DNA of 6,236 bases from an uncultured Blautia sp. (GCA_905209435.1 CAJLTE010000142.1:1-6236); one strand, 5' to 3'. Shown: positions 1 to 6,169, counted from the first letter of the stretch. Numbers and translations are program-made. Notes: a model not told the origin generated them from the sequence alone.

Positions 1-1
1 A

Positions 2-30
2 CTGCTTATTGCTTTTCGCAATTGAAGCAG
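2..30 (-). other. Stem-loop downstream of nifS
   Basis: Positions 2-12 (CTGCTTATTGC) pair with 18-30 (GCAATTGAAGCAG) around a TTTTC loop, giving 11 base pairs with a two-base TG bulge. It lies about 34 nt beyond the nifS stop codon. In the nifS direction any U-tract would fall left of position 1, so it could be a terminator, a partial terminator or an mRNA-stabilising hairpin between nifS and a following gene. The strand is inferred from nifS. No start codon or ribosome binding site is visible in 1-63. Confidence 0.45.
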
Positions 31-63
31 GGGACTTACTTGATTTGGTTAAATATTCTAACA

Positions 64-1245
64 TTATTTCTGCTTCTTCATGAAGTCTTCATATAATGGA
101 GACATGCTTCTTAAGTGCGCTACGATTTCTTTCAGTTTGTCTACTACGAAATCTACATCTTCCATAGATGTCTCTTCACTGAGAGTCATACGCAGAGAGC
201 CATGTGCGATCTCATGCGGCAGGCCAATTGCCAGGAGTACATGAGATGGATCAAGAGATCCTGATGTACAGGCAGATCCGCTGGATGCACAGATTCCGTA
301 ATTGTCAAGCATCAGCAGAAGTGATTCACCCTCTACAAACTGGAAGCTGACATTTACGTTATTCGGAAGACGTTTTACACGATCACCATTTACTTTTACG
401 TAAGGAATTTCTGTCTCAATTCTGTGGATCAGGTGATCTCTGATAGCAATTTCCTTCTCTGTACGTTCTTTCATTGAAGCATTCGCACGTGCTGCTGCTG
501 CACCGTATCCAACGATTCCCGGCACATTTTCTGTACCTGCACGACGTTTACGTTCCTGTGCACCACCATGTACAAATGAGCGGATCTTTACACCTTTACG
601 GATATAAAGGAAACCGATTCCTTTTGGTCCGTTGATCTTATGTCCGCTGGAGCTCAACATATCGATGTTACATTCATCTACATTGATCGGAACCTGACCA
701 AATGCCTGAACAGCATCTGTATGGAAAAGAACACCATGCTCTTTTGCAATACGTCCGATTTCTTTAATTGGCTGAATAGAACCAATCTCATTGTTTGCGA
801 ACATTACGGAGATCAGGATTGTCTCAGGTGTGATGGCTTTCTCAAGTTCATCCAGTTTCACAATACCATTCTCGTCTACATCTACATATGTGATTTTTGC
901 ACCGCGTTTTTCCAGATATTCACATGTATGAAGAATTGCGTGATGCTCGATCTTAGTTGTAATAATGTGGTTTCCTTTTGCTTTATATGCCTCAAAAGTA
1001 GCTTTCAGAGCCCAGTTATCAGACTCAGAACCGCCGGCTGTGAAATAAATCTCTTCTTTCTTAGCACCAAGAACTTCAGCAATCTGCTCTCTTCCCTTTG
1101 TCACTGCTTCTTTGCTCTTGCCTGCAAAATCATAAATACTGGATGGATTGCCATAAAATTCTGAAAAATATGGCAGCATTGCCTGGACAACCTCCGGTGC
1201 TGTTTTAGTTGTTGCTGCATTGTCCAGATAAATCATTTTTCCCAT
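64..1245 (-). CDS. nifS: Cysteine desulfurase, NifS/IscS family (group I)
   Basis: This PLP-dependent cytosolic enzyme converts L-cysteine to alanine and passes the sulfur, as a persulfide, to Fe-S scaffold proteins and tRNA-thiolation enzymes. The 393-residue protein is a normal family length. It opens with the typical YLDNAATT motif. His101 fits the conserved PLP-stacking histidine; Asp177 and Gln180 (HTDAVQ) contact the cofactor; Lys203 in SGHKINGPKG is the Schiff-base lysine. Cys326 in SSGSACTSGS is the persulfide cysteine, in the group I (NifS/IscS) loop rather than the SufS type. The start at 1245 is preferred over an in-frame ATG at 1236 because AGGAGG lies 8 nt upstream of it. The gene follows iscR by 17 nt, with the ribosome binding site filling the gap, so the two are almost certainly co-transcribed and probably IscR-controlled. 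No iscU/nifU is visible in the 63 nt downstream. NifS and IscS cannot be told apart by name from sequence alone. Confidence 0.96.
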   Translation of the reverse strand: MGKMIYLDNAATTKTAPEVVQAMLPYFSEFYGNPSSIYDFAGKSKEAVTKGREQIAEVLGAKKEEIYFTAGGSESDNWALKATFEAYKAKGNHIITTKIEHHAILHTCEYLEKRGAKITYVDVDENGIVKLDELEKAITPETILISVMFANNEIGSIQPIKEIGRIAKEHGVLFHTDAVQAFGQVPINVDECNIDMLSSSGHKINGPKGIGFLYIRKGVKIRSFVHGGAQERKRRAGTENVPGIVGYGAAAARANASMKERTEKEIAIRDHLIHRIETEIPYVKVNGDRVKRLPNNVNVSFQFVEGESLLLMLDNYGICASSGSACTSGSLDPSHVLLAIGLPHEIAHGSLRMTLSEETSMEDVDFVVDKLKEIVAHLRSMSPLYEDFMKKQK

Positions 1246-1262
1246 TTTCTTGTCCTCCTGTT

Positions 1263-1739
1263 TTATTTAAGTATGTCCGACACAGATTCTTTTGTGTTCA
1301 GACCTGCTGTTTTTTCTTCATGTACTCTTCTGCTTTCTTCGATCAGCTGACCAAGCATCAGGGTATCCACAGCATTGGTAATGCTGTCGTTAATTCTTTT
1401 CCAGACGAGTTTTGCCACACATACATCACTGCCGTGACAGGTTCCGTCATTCTCAATCCCAGGACAGGCTGCTGCTTCCAGGCTGCCTTCCAGCACACGC
1501 AGGACTTCACCGACTGAGATTTCATCTGCCGGCTTGCCAAGCTGGTAACCGCCATAAGCACCTCTGCTGCTTTTTACCAGACCCGCTTTCTTAAGCATGG
1601 CCATAAGCTGTTCAAGATAGCTTGTGGAAATATCCTGTCTCTCCGCAATACTCTGCAAAGACACTGCCTCATTTTCGCTGTGTAATCCCAGATCGATCAG
1701 TGCTTTCAGACCATAACGCGCTCTTGTTGACAGTTTCAT
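1263..1739 (-). CDS. iscR: Rrf2-family transcriptional regulator, IscR-like
   Basis: This is a DNA-binding repressor that senses Fe-S cluster status and controls Fe-S biogenesis genes. The 158-residue protein starts with the family signature MKLSTRARYGLKAL. A winged helix-turn-helix follows: helices around residues 27-53, with Glu43 in the same YLEQL context as the DNA-specificity glutamate of E. coli IscR, and a wing at about 58-67 (SRGAYGGYQL). Cys92, Cys101 and Cys107 are the expected cluster ligands. The first spacing is three residues longer than in E. coli IscR (C92-C98-C104), and the position matching the E. coli histidine ligand holds Lys110; His102 is nearby. GAGGTG 5 nt before the ATG supports the start. 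It is the first gene of the operon with nifS and likely represses its own promoter, as known IscR proteins do. The cysteines separate it from cysteine-sensing CymR-type Rrf2 members, though the exact regulon is inferred. Confidence 0.92.
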   Translation of the reverse strand: MKLSTRARYGLKALIDLGLHSENEAVSLQSIAERQDISTSYLEQLMAMLKKAGLVKSSRGAYGGYQLGKPADEISVGEVLRVLEGSLEAAACPGIENDGTCHGSDVCVAKLVWKRINDSITNAVDTLMLGQLIEESRRVHEEKTAGLNTKESVSDILK

Positions 1740-1789
1740 TTTCTCACCTCGTTTTTAATTCCCAGTGTTTCCCTCGGATTTTCATGATT

Positions 1790-1818
1790 ACTTTACCAGA
1801 AACTGTTAGTTCTGTCAA
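1790..1818 (-). promoter_or_regulatory. Sigma-A-type promoter of the iscR-nifS operon
   Basis: Read on the minus strand, a perfect -35 TTGACA (1813-1818) is followed by a 17-bp spacer and a -10 of TAAAGT (1790-1795, four of six consensus). Transcription would start near 1783, giving a leader of roughly 44 nt before iscR. The weak -10 beside a perfect -35 is common in regulated promoters. Confidence 0.75.
1798..1813. promoter_or_regulatory. Candidate IscR operator in the iscR promoter spacer
   Basis: A small dyad, AACT-GTT-AGTT (1801-1811), with partly symmetric flanks AGA and CT, sits between the -35 and -10 elements of the iscR promoter. That is where an autorepressor would block RNA polymerase. 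The symmetry is only four base pairs per arm, so this is a positional guess and not a match to a consensus I can confirm. Confidence 0.3.
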
Positions 1819-1884
1819 GGCTGTTTTAGACATATATTGACGTAAAAGCGTTAGTAAATGTTTCTGACGCATTCAAAAAAGTTC

Positions 1885-1889
1885 AGGAG
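1885..1889 (+). promoter_or_regulatory. Ribosome binding site that sets the flippase start
   Basis: AGGAG lies 7 nt before the ATG at 1897. The in-frame ATG at 1858, 13 codons earlier, has only AT-rich sequence with no Shine-Dalgarno match before it. The start is therefore placed at 1897. I found no convincing sigma-A promoter for this gene in 1819-1884. Confidence 0.75.
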
Positions 1890-1896
1890 CTTTATC

Positions 1897-3240
1897 ATGT
1901 CAAAAAAGCTTTTTATCAGGGGAACTTTGCTGCTTACTGTCACAGGTCTGCTCAGCAGACTTATTGGTTTCTTTTACAGAATATTCCTTTCTCATACAAT
2001 TGGTGCGCACGGACTTGGAATTTTCCAGCTGGTGCTTCCCCTGCAGCTGCTTGCAATGTCCGTCTGCGCTTCAGGTATCCAGACTGCCATTTCCCGTCTG
2101 ACTGCCTCCGAAACTGCAAAGGAGCATTCTGACCGCGCAGGGGATTACTTTGTTGCAGGAACTGCATTTTCAGTAATTGTTTCCTGTCTGTTTGCATGGT
2201 TTTTCTATACTTATGCTGATTTCTGGGCTCTCCGGATTTTAAAAGAGCCGCAGACTGCTGGTCTGGTACAGCTGCTTTCTTTCAGTATTCCCTTAAGTAC
2301 TTTTCACTCCTGTGTAAACAGCTATTACTTCGGAAGAAAACAGGCCGGATTTCCTGCAGGGCTGCAGCTTCTGGAACAGATTTTCCGCGTAGGAGGATGT
2401 TATCTGCTCTATCTTATCTCCGTTTCCCAGAACCAAACTATCACTCCACTTATCGCTGTTGGCGGTAATCTTATAGGAGAAGCTGCTGTTACTTTTATTT
2501 CTCTGTTTACTGTAAGTATGCATTTTCGCAAAACACATTATACTTTTTTACATATAAAAAAAACAAATCAGATCTTCAAAAATATTTTTCAGATTTCTGC
2601 TCCGCTTACACTGAATAAACTCCTTCTGACTGTTCTCAGCAGCGCAGAAGTGATTATGATTCCTGCAAGGCTGCAGATGTCCGGACTTGATTCCACAGAT
2701 GCTCTAAGCATTTACGGTGTTTTTACAGGAATGGCACTGCCTCTCATCCTGTTCCCTGCAACTGTTACAAACTCTGCTGCAGTAATGCTTCTGCCATCTA
2801 TCACGGAGCTTCAGACACTCGGATATCAAAAACGCATCCGATATGTGATTGGTGAAATTTTCAGATACTGTCTATTACTTGGTGGTTTCTGTATGGTTGT
2901 TTTTTTGTTTATGGGTGATTTCCTGGGAGTTTTTCTATTTCACAGTGAAACTGCCGGTACTTACATTCAAACAATGTCGTATATCTGTCCTTTTTTATAT
3001 CTGAATACGACTCTGAACAGTGTGCTGAACGGGCTTGGCAAATCCGGTACTTGTCTGATACATAGTATCATCAGTATCTGTATACGCGTCGGCTTTGTAT
3101 TCTTTGCAATTCCACAGTTTGGTATACGCGGATATCTGTACGGGATCCTGTGCAGTGAGCTGATCCTGACAATTCTGCATATCCGTGCATTGTCCGAAAA
3201 ATATTTTCCCTATCGACATTCGGATGATAATGGTTTATAA
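1897..3240 (+). CDS. spoVB: SpoVB-like lipid-linked oligosaccharide flippase (MOP superfamily)
   Basis: Members of this membrane family move lipid-linked sugar precursors across the cytoplasmic membrane. SpoVB is needed for spore cortex peptidoglycan, and relatives act in vegetative wall or polysaccharide export. From the ATG at 1897 the protein has 447 residues, somewhat shorter than Bacillus SpoVB (about 520). About 12 hydrophobic helices are visible, near residues 8-28, 38-60, 85-105, 122-142, 160-177, 183-205, 232-255, 272-297, 322-346, 355-378, 386-405 and 409-428. The N-terminal stretch GLLSRLIGFFYRIF followed by a GAHGLGIFQL loop is the SpoVB/MurJ-type signature; the PFLYLNTTLNSVLNGLGK stretch (365-382) is also typical. 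It is transcribed divergently from iscR, 157 nt from its start codon, and ends 46 nt before the DAHP synthase gene. The substrate cannot be read from sequence: SpoVB, YkvU-like or another wall-precursor flippase all fit. No frameshift is seen. Confidence 0.85.
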   Translation: MSKKLFIRGTLLLTVTGLLSRLIGFFYRIFLSHTIGAHGLGIFQLVLPLQLLAMSVCASGIQTAISRLTASETAKEHSDRAGDYFVAGTAFSVIVSCLFAWFFYTYADFWALRILKEPQTAGLVQLLSFSIPLSTFHSCVNSYYFGRKQAGFPAGLQLLEQIFRVGGCYLLYLISVSQNQTITPLIAVGGNLIGEAAVTFISLFTVSMHFRKTHYTFLHIKKTNQIFKNIFQISAPLTLNKLLLTVLSSAEVIMIPARLQMSGLDSTDALSIYGVFTGMALPLILFPATVTNSAAVMLLPSITELQTLGYQKRIRYVIGEIFRYCLLLGGFCMVVFLFMGDFLGVFLFHSETAGTYIQTMSYICPFLYLNTTLNSVLNGLGKSGTCLIHSIISICIRVGFVFFAIPQFGIRGYLYGILCSELILTILHIRALSEKYFPYRHSDDNGL

Positions 3241-3241
3241 T
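3213..3241 (+). promoter_or_regulatory. Probable promoter of the DAHP synthase gene inside the flippase 3' end
   Basis: TCGACA (3213-3218, one mismatch to TTGACA) and a perfect TATAAT (3236-3241) are separated by 17 bp. The -10 box overlaps the flippase stop codon. Transcription would start near 3248, leaving a leader of about 39 nt with no room for a T-box or an attenuator. The gene could thus be expressed apart from the flippase. Confidence 0.65.
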
Positions 3242-3286
3242 TAATGCCGAAAAAGCAACACAAAAAGACACAAAGGAGATACAACC

Positions 3287-4318
3287 ATGGGATTCGATTT
3301 TATCAAAAAATTACCAACCCCTGAAGAAATTCGCAATCAGTATCCCATTGATGCTGAAATTCAGGCCATTAAAGATGCAAGAGATAAGGAACTGCGTGAT
3401 GTATTTACCGGAAAATCCGATAAATTCCTTGCTATCATCGGTCCTTGTTCAGCAGACAACGAAGATGCAGTTCTGGATTACCTTACCAGATTACGCAATG
3501 TTCAGGAAAAAATAGCTGACAAGGTTCTGATTGTTCCGCGTGTTTATACAAACAAACCGAGAACAACAGGAGAGGGCTATAAGGGTATGGTTCATCAGCC
3601 GGATCCCGAAAAACAGCCGAACCTTCTTGCCGGACTTATCGCAATCCGTAAGATGCACATCCATGCTATCCAGACAAGCGGAATGACATGCGCAGATGAG
3701 ATGCTCTATCCTGAGAACTATCGCTATCTGTCCGATCTGCTTTCTTATGTAGCAGTAGGTGCACGTTCTGTTGAGGATCAGCAGCACCGTCTTACTGTCA
3801 GCGGTATGGAAGTTCCTGCAGGTATGAAAAACCCGACCAGTGGTGACCTTGCAGTTATGCTTAACTCTGTTGTTGCAGCTCAGGGCGGACATCGTTTTAT
3901 TTACAGAAGCTGGGAAGTAGAGACAACAGGAAATGAGCTTGCACACACAATTCTTCGCGGTGCCGTAAACAAACACGGGGAAGCTATTCCGAATTATCAC
4001 TACGAAGATCTTCGTCTTCTCTGGGAGAAATATCAGGAAAAGAACCTTAAGAATCCGGCTGTTATTGTTGATACTAACCACTCCAACTCTAATAAACAGT
4101 ATGACCAGCAGGTTCGTATTGCAAAAGAAGTTCTTCACAGCCGTATAGTAGATCCTGAACTTCATACTCTGGTTAAGGGTCTTATGATCGAGAGCTACAT
4201 TGAACCTGGAAACCAGAAGATCGGATGTGATCATGTCTATGGTAAATCCATTACAGACCCATGTCTTGGATGGGAAGAGTCTGAACGTCTTCTGTATACA
4301 ATTGCTGAAATGTGCTAA
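3287..4318 (+). CDS. aroF: 3-deoxy-7-phosphoheptulonate (DAHP) synthase, AroG-type
   Basis: This cytosolic enzyme condenses phosphoenolpyruvate with erythrose 4-phosphate to DAHP, the first step toward chorismate and the aromatic amino acids. The 343 residues cover the full type I alpha (AroF/G/H-like) fold; E. coli AroG has 350. Metal ligands are all present: Cys54 (IGPCS), His265 (DTNHSNS), Glu302 (MIESY) and Asp324 (SITDPCLGW). PEP- and sugar-phosphate-binding segments are clear: PRVYTNKPRTT with Arg85 and Lys90, GARSVEDQQHR at 158-168, MKNPTSGD with Lys181, and ILRG with Arg224. The N-terminal extension before the barrel, about 45 residues, is the part that shapes the feedback site in E. 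coli enzymes, but which amino acid inhibits this enzyme cannot be told. AAAGGAG 8 nt upstream fixes the start. It has its own likely promoter and ends in a strong terminator, so it is probably mostly monocistronic. The symbol aroF is used for the function, not to imply tyrosine sensitivity. Confidence 0.96.
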   Translation: MGFDFIKKLPTPEEIRNQYPIDAEIQAIKDARDKELRDVFTGKSDKFLAIIGPCSADNEDAVLDYLTRLRNVQEKIADKVLIVPRVYTNKPRTTGEGYKGMVHQPDPEKQPNLLAGLIAIRKMHIHAIQTSGMTCADEMLYPENYRYLSDLLSYVAVGARSVEDQQHRLTVSGMEVPAGMKNPTSGDLAVMLNSVVAAQGGHRFIYRSWEVETTGNELAHTILRGAVNKHGEAIPNYHYEDLRLLWEKYQEKNLKNPAVIVDTNHSNSNKQYDQQVRIAKEVLHSRIVDPELHTLVKGLMIESYIEPGNQKIGCDHVYGKSITDPCLGWEESERLLYTIAEMC

Positions 4319-4330
4319 TTTCTATGACAA

Positions 4331-4376
4331 AAAAGCTTCTGTCATGTCAGTTATAAACTGCACGATAGAAGCTTTT
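4331..4376. terminator. Bidirectional nested terminator between DAHP synthase and xerD
   Basis: Arms 4331-4343 (AAAAGCTTCTGTC) and 4364-4376 (GATAGAAGCTTTT) pair over 13 bp with one G-U. Inside them a second stem, CAGTT-ATA-AACTG (4348-4360), forms. On the plus strand the stem runs into TTTTATTATTTA; on the minus strand it runs into six T residues (complement of 4329-4334). It can therefore end transcripts from both convergent genes, 12 nt after the DAHP synthase stop and 16 nt after the xerD stop. Confidence 0.88.
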
Positions 4377-4392
4377 ATTATTTATCCGTGAT

Positions 4393-5277
4393 TTAATGAC
4401 GGGGATGTGTTTTCATATACACATCTCTCATTTTATTCATGTTCATACCAAGATATATCTGAGTAGTAGAAATATCCGAATGTCCAAGCATTTCCTGCAC
4501 GCTTCTGATATCTGCACCGTTCTGCAGCATATGTACAGCAAAAGAATGTCTCAGTGTATGAGGTGCAATATCTCTCTTAATTCCGGCACCATCAGCATAT
4601 CCCTTCAATACTTTCCAGAAGCCCTGACGGCTCATGGCTTTTCCTGAACAGTTCGTAAACAATGCTGTTTCTTTATCATCTTTTACAAAAACAGTTCTGC
4701 CTCTCTCCAGATATCGTTCCATAGCTTTCTTGCATGGGATTCCGATTGGAATAATACGTTCTTTACCATTCTCCTGACAAACAACATAGCCAAACTGAAG
4801 ATTCACGTCAAAAATCTGCAGATGCAGCATCTCACTTACACGCATGCCTGTTGCATACAGTAATTCCAGCATTGCAGAATCTCTGACCCCTTTCGCAGTA
4901 TCCAGATTCGGCTGCTGAAGCAATTTGTCCACTTCTTCAATCGTAAGTATCTCCGGTGCCTTCTTCTCCACTTTCGGCGGCTTCAGATTCTCTGCCGGAT
5001 CCTTTGCAATTACGCCTTCTTTCCACAGATACTGGAAGAAAGCTCTCATGGATGCAACACTCCTGGAAATAGATGAAGACGCAAATTTCTCACGTTCCAT
5101 ATAGCTTATATACCCTTCAAGCTCAAGTTCTTTCACATCGTTACAGTTTCTGATTCCCCGTTCTTCCAGGAACTCTGCCATCTTCTTGAGATCTCTCTGA
5201 TAAGATATCTCTGTATTTGCCGATGTTTTCTTTATATTATGCAGGTATGTAATAAATTCTCTTATTTCAATATCCAT
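4393..5277 (-). CDS. xerD: Site-specific tyrosine recombinase XerD
   Basis: XerD resolves chromosome dimers at the dif site, normally with XerC and FtsK/SpoIIIE. From the ATG at 5277 the protein has 294 residues, the usual XerC/D length. Residues 1-85 form the SAM-like N-terminal DNA-binding domain (IREFITYLHNIKKTSANTEI); the catalytic domain follows at about 108-285. All catalytic residues are visible: Arg146 (ATGMRVSE), Lys172 (GKERIIPIG), His240 and Arg243 (PHTLRHSFA), His266 (LGHSDISTTQIY) and nucleophile Tyr275. An in-frame GTG at 5328 would add 17 residues (DEVSYIIRRGSGKC...) but has no ribosome binding site and would make an atypical N-terminus; GGGAAG 10 nt before 5277 is only moderate. 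The close position to spoIIM, as in Bacillus, and the lack of other mobile-element genes argue for the housekeeping recombinase rather than a phage integrase. XerC versus XerD naming rests on context. Confidence 0.93.
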   Translation of the reverse strand: MDIEIREFITYLHNIKKTSANTEISYQRDLKKMAEFLEERGIRNCNDVKELELEGYISYMEREKFASSSISRSVASMRAFFQYLWKEGVIAKDPAENLKPPKVEKKAPEILTIEEVDKLLQQPNLDTAKGVRDSAMLELLYATGMRVSEMLHLQIFDVNLQFGYVVCQENGKERIIPIGIPCKKAMERYLERGRTVFVKDDKETALFTNCSGKAMSRQGFWKVLKGYADGAGIKRDIAPHTLRHSFAVHMLQNGADIRSVQEMLGHSDISTTQIYLGMNMNKMRDVYMKTHPRH

Positions 5278-5382
5278 ATTTCTACACTTCCCGCTCCCTC
5301 TTCTTATTATGTATGATACCTCGTCCACTGTTCATTTCATGATCAGCAACACGCTCCGCAAATTCTTCTAAAATGTATATGT

Positions 5383-5411
5383 ATTATACTGTTTATTTTA
5401 CATAAAATCAA
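5383..5411 (-). promoter_or_regulatory. Sigma-A-type promoter of xerD
   Basis: On the minus strand TTGATT (5406-5411, four of six) and a perfect TATAAT (5383-5388) are 17 bp apart. The start would be near 5376, about 100 nt before the xerD ATG. This lets xerD be expressed in vegetative cells independently of spoIIM upstream. Confidence 0.75.
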
Positions 5412-5417
5412 ACCCTT

Positions 5418-5478
5418 TTTTCGACGAAAACCTTGCTATTTGGGGCTTTTTCGACGACAAATACTATATGTCGAACAT
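5418..5478. repeat. Cluster of three TCGA-centred boxes, Spo0A-box-like, upstream of the xerD promoter
   Basis: TTTTCGACGAAAA (5418-5430) is a perfect 13-bp palindrome around one base. TTTTTCGACGACAA (5447-5460) is a near copy with its centre exactly 30 bp further on. ATGTCGAACAT (5468-5478) contains TGTCGAA (5469-5475), an exact match to the Spo0A box. The first two boxes read CGTCGAA on the minus strand, one mismatch from that box. They begin 7 bp upstream of the xerD -35 element. The shared core and near three-turn spacing suggest a protein-binding array; the identity of the protein is inferred. Confidence 0.45.
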
Positions 5479-5506
5479 TTTATGACAACCAATACTAAAT
5501 ATAGTA
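5462..5506. repeat. AT-rich inverted repeat after spoIIM
   Basis: TACTATAT (5462-5469) and ATATAGTA (5499-5506) are perfect 8-bp inverted copies 29 bp apart, just past the spoIIM stop codon. A run of T residues does not follow in the spoIIM direction, so this is at best a weak terminator or mRNA-end structure. No clear terminator separates spoIIM from xerD, so read-through into xerD is likely. Confidence 0.3.
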
Positions 5507-5516
5507 AATGTGTATT

Positions 5517-6104
5517 TTAAAAAATTTTTATATATTCCAATATTTTGTTGATAACCCACGGATTCACAAAGCATTCTGCAAGAATGCCCAACAGATATCC
5601 ACCCGCTGCAATACACATTCTGCCTATATATGTGCCGGCTTTCTGAGAAAGTATCCCTCGGTTTCTCCAGATTTCTGCTGACATTTCCCATTCCTGTTCC
5701 ATAGAATATAGCCAGACAGGGATATAAAACAGATATTGCGGGATTAACAGGCCCATTCCGATCACTCCACCGGCAAATCCAAACTCAAGTATGGATGCTG
5801 CCATGATCATACCTGTATATAATCCTGAAAGCAACAATGTGAGCACAGCAAGCGGTGCACCAAAAACAGAAAAACCACAGATTACATTCAGCAGATAATA
5901 ACATCCTCTGTATTTTAGTATTTCTGTCAGATATTCTGTGCCGGATATATTCTTTCCCGCAAATGTACTCAGAAAATATATGGATGTCCAGGTTTTCTGC
6001 CGCCACTTCATTTTCCAGATCAGATTTGGTATCAGGTTTCCTGCAAGGAATCCCAGCAGAAACAGAATCAAAGCCGGAAACTTTCTTTTTTGTCTTATAA
6101 TCAT
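5517..6104 (-). CDS. spoIIM: Stage II sporulation protein M (SpoIIM)
   Basis: SpoIIM is a membrane protein that holds the peptidoglycan hydrolases SpoIID and SpoIIP at the septum during septal thinning and engulfment; in Bacillus it is made under sigma-E in the mother cell. This copy has 195 residues (Bacillus 214). Hydrophobic helices lie near residues 9-29, 69-92, 94-108, 111-133 and 160-178. GFSVFGAPLAVLTLLLSG (77-94), LLIPQYLFYIPVWL (119-132) and ECFVNPWVINKIL (177-189) match the conserved family blocks by position and pattern. The start at 6104 has AGGG 7 nt upstream (AGGGTGATGCT). It lies upstream of xerD on the same strand with a 239-nt gap. I could not find a convincing sigma-A or sigma-E promoter in the 83 nt between it and the upstream terminator. 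Some clostridial paralogues of this family may act outside engulfment, but the xerD linkage favours the true sporulation gene. Confidence 0.88.
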   Translation of the reverse strand: MIIRQKRKFPALILFLLGFLAGNLIPNLIWKMKWRQKTWTSIYFLSTFAGKNISGTEYLTEILKYRGCYYLLNVICGFSVFGAPLAVLTLLLSGLYTGMIMAASILEFGFAGGVIGMGLLIPQYLFYIPVWLYSMEQEWEMSAEIWRNRGILSQKAGTYIGRMCIAAGGYLLGILAECFVNPWVINKILEYIKIF

Positions 6105-6112
6105 AGCATCAC

Positions 6113-6161
6113 CCTGTATCAGTTTACTTGTACTTTGCGAAAAGTATTCCAGTTATACAGG
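6113..6161 (-). promoter_or_regulatory. Dyad in the spoIIM leader that can mask its ribosome binding site
   Basis: In the spoIIM sense direction CCTGTAT (6155-6161) can pair with ATACAGG (6113-6119), and inside it TACTTT (6141-6146) pairs with AAAGTA (6131-6136) around a TCGC loop. The outer right arm includes the AGG of the spoIIM AGGG ribosome binding site, so the folded RNA would reduce ribosome access. The long unpaired stretches between the stems make stability uncertain. Confidence 0.4.
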
Positions 6162-6169
6162 AAATTCAT
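6119..6169 (-). CDS. Possible 16-codon leader ORF before spoIIM
   Basis: An ATG at 6169 preceded by AGGAAG (6175-6180, 5-nt spacing) opens a 16-codon frame, MNFLYNWNTFRKVQVN, ending in TGA at 6119-6121. The spoIIM ribosome binding site follows 5 nt later and the spoIIM ATG 14 nt after the stop. The peptide matches no family I know and shows no run of one amino acid that would suggest classical attenuation. A frame this short can occur by chance; the ribosome binding site and position are the only support. Confidence 0.3.
   Translation of the reverse strand: MNFLYNWNTFRKVQVN

Noticed and set aside
640..1164. A 174-codon plus-strand open frame opposite nifS
   Set aside because: It is a shadow of the nifS coding frame; the translation is unusually rich in Cys and Phe, as expected from antisense reading, and resembles no family.
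1744..1785. A 13-codon frame (MKIRGKHWELKTR) in the iscR leader, ending at the iscR ribosome binding site
   Set aside because: Its ATG falls at the predicted transcription start, so it would have no ribosome binding site; the frame is probably chance.
1858..1896. Earlier flippase start at 1858
   Set aside because: No ribosome binding site precedes it, whereas AGGAG sits 7 nt before the ATG at 1897 and the protein from there begins like the family.
3242..3286. T-box or other riboswitch before DAHP synthase
   Set aside because: The gap between genes is only 46 nt and has no stem, specifier loop or T-box motif.
3491..4234. A 247-codon minus-strand open frame opposite the DAHP synthase gene
   Set aside because: It is fully antisense to a gene with all catalytic residues intact, its translation is cysteine- and asparagine-rich with no recognisable domain, and it has no supporting context.
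5278..5328. GTG start of xerD at 5328
   Set aside because: There is no Shine-Dalgarno sequence before it and the added 17 residues are not part of the usual XerC/D N-terminus.
5364..5392. AT-rich stretch upstream of xerD with partial resemblance to a Firmicutes dif site
   Set aside because: Only the AT-rich centre and parts of one arm can be aligned, with a gap; the XerD arm pattern TTATGTAAACT is not present, and the sequence is better explained as the xerD -10 region.
5416..5430. CodY-like palindrome
   Set aside because: The CodY box has a one-base centre between TTTTC and GAAAA; here the centre is GAC, so the half-sites are two bases too far apart.
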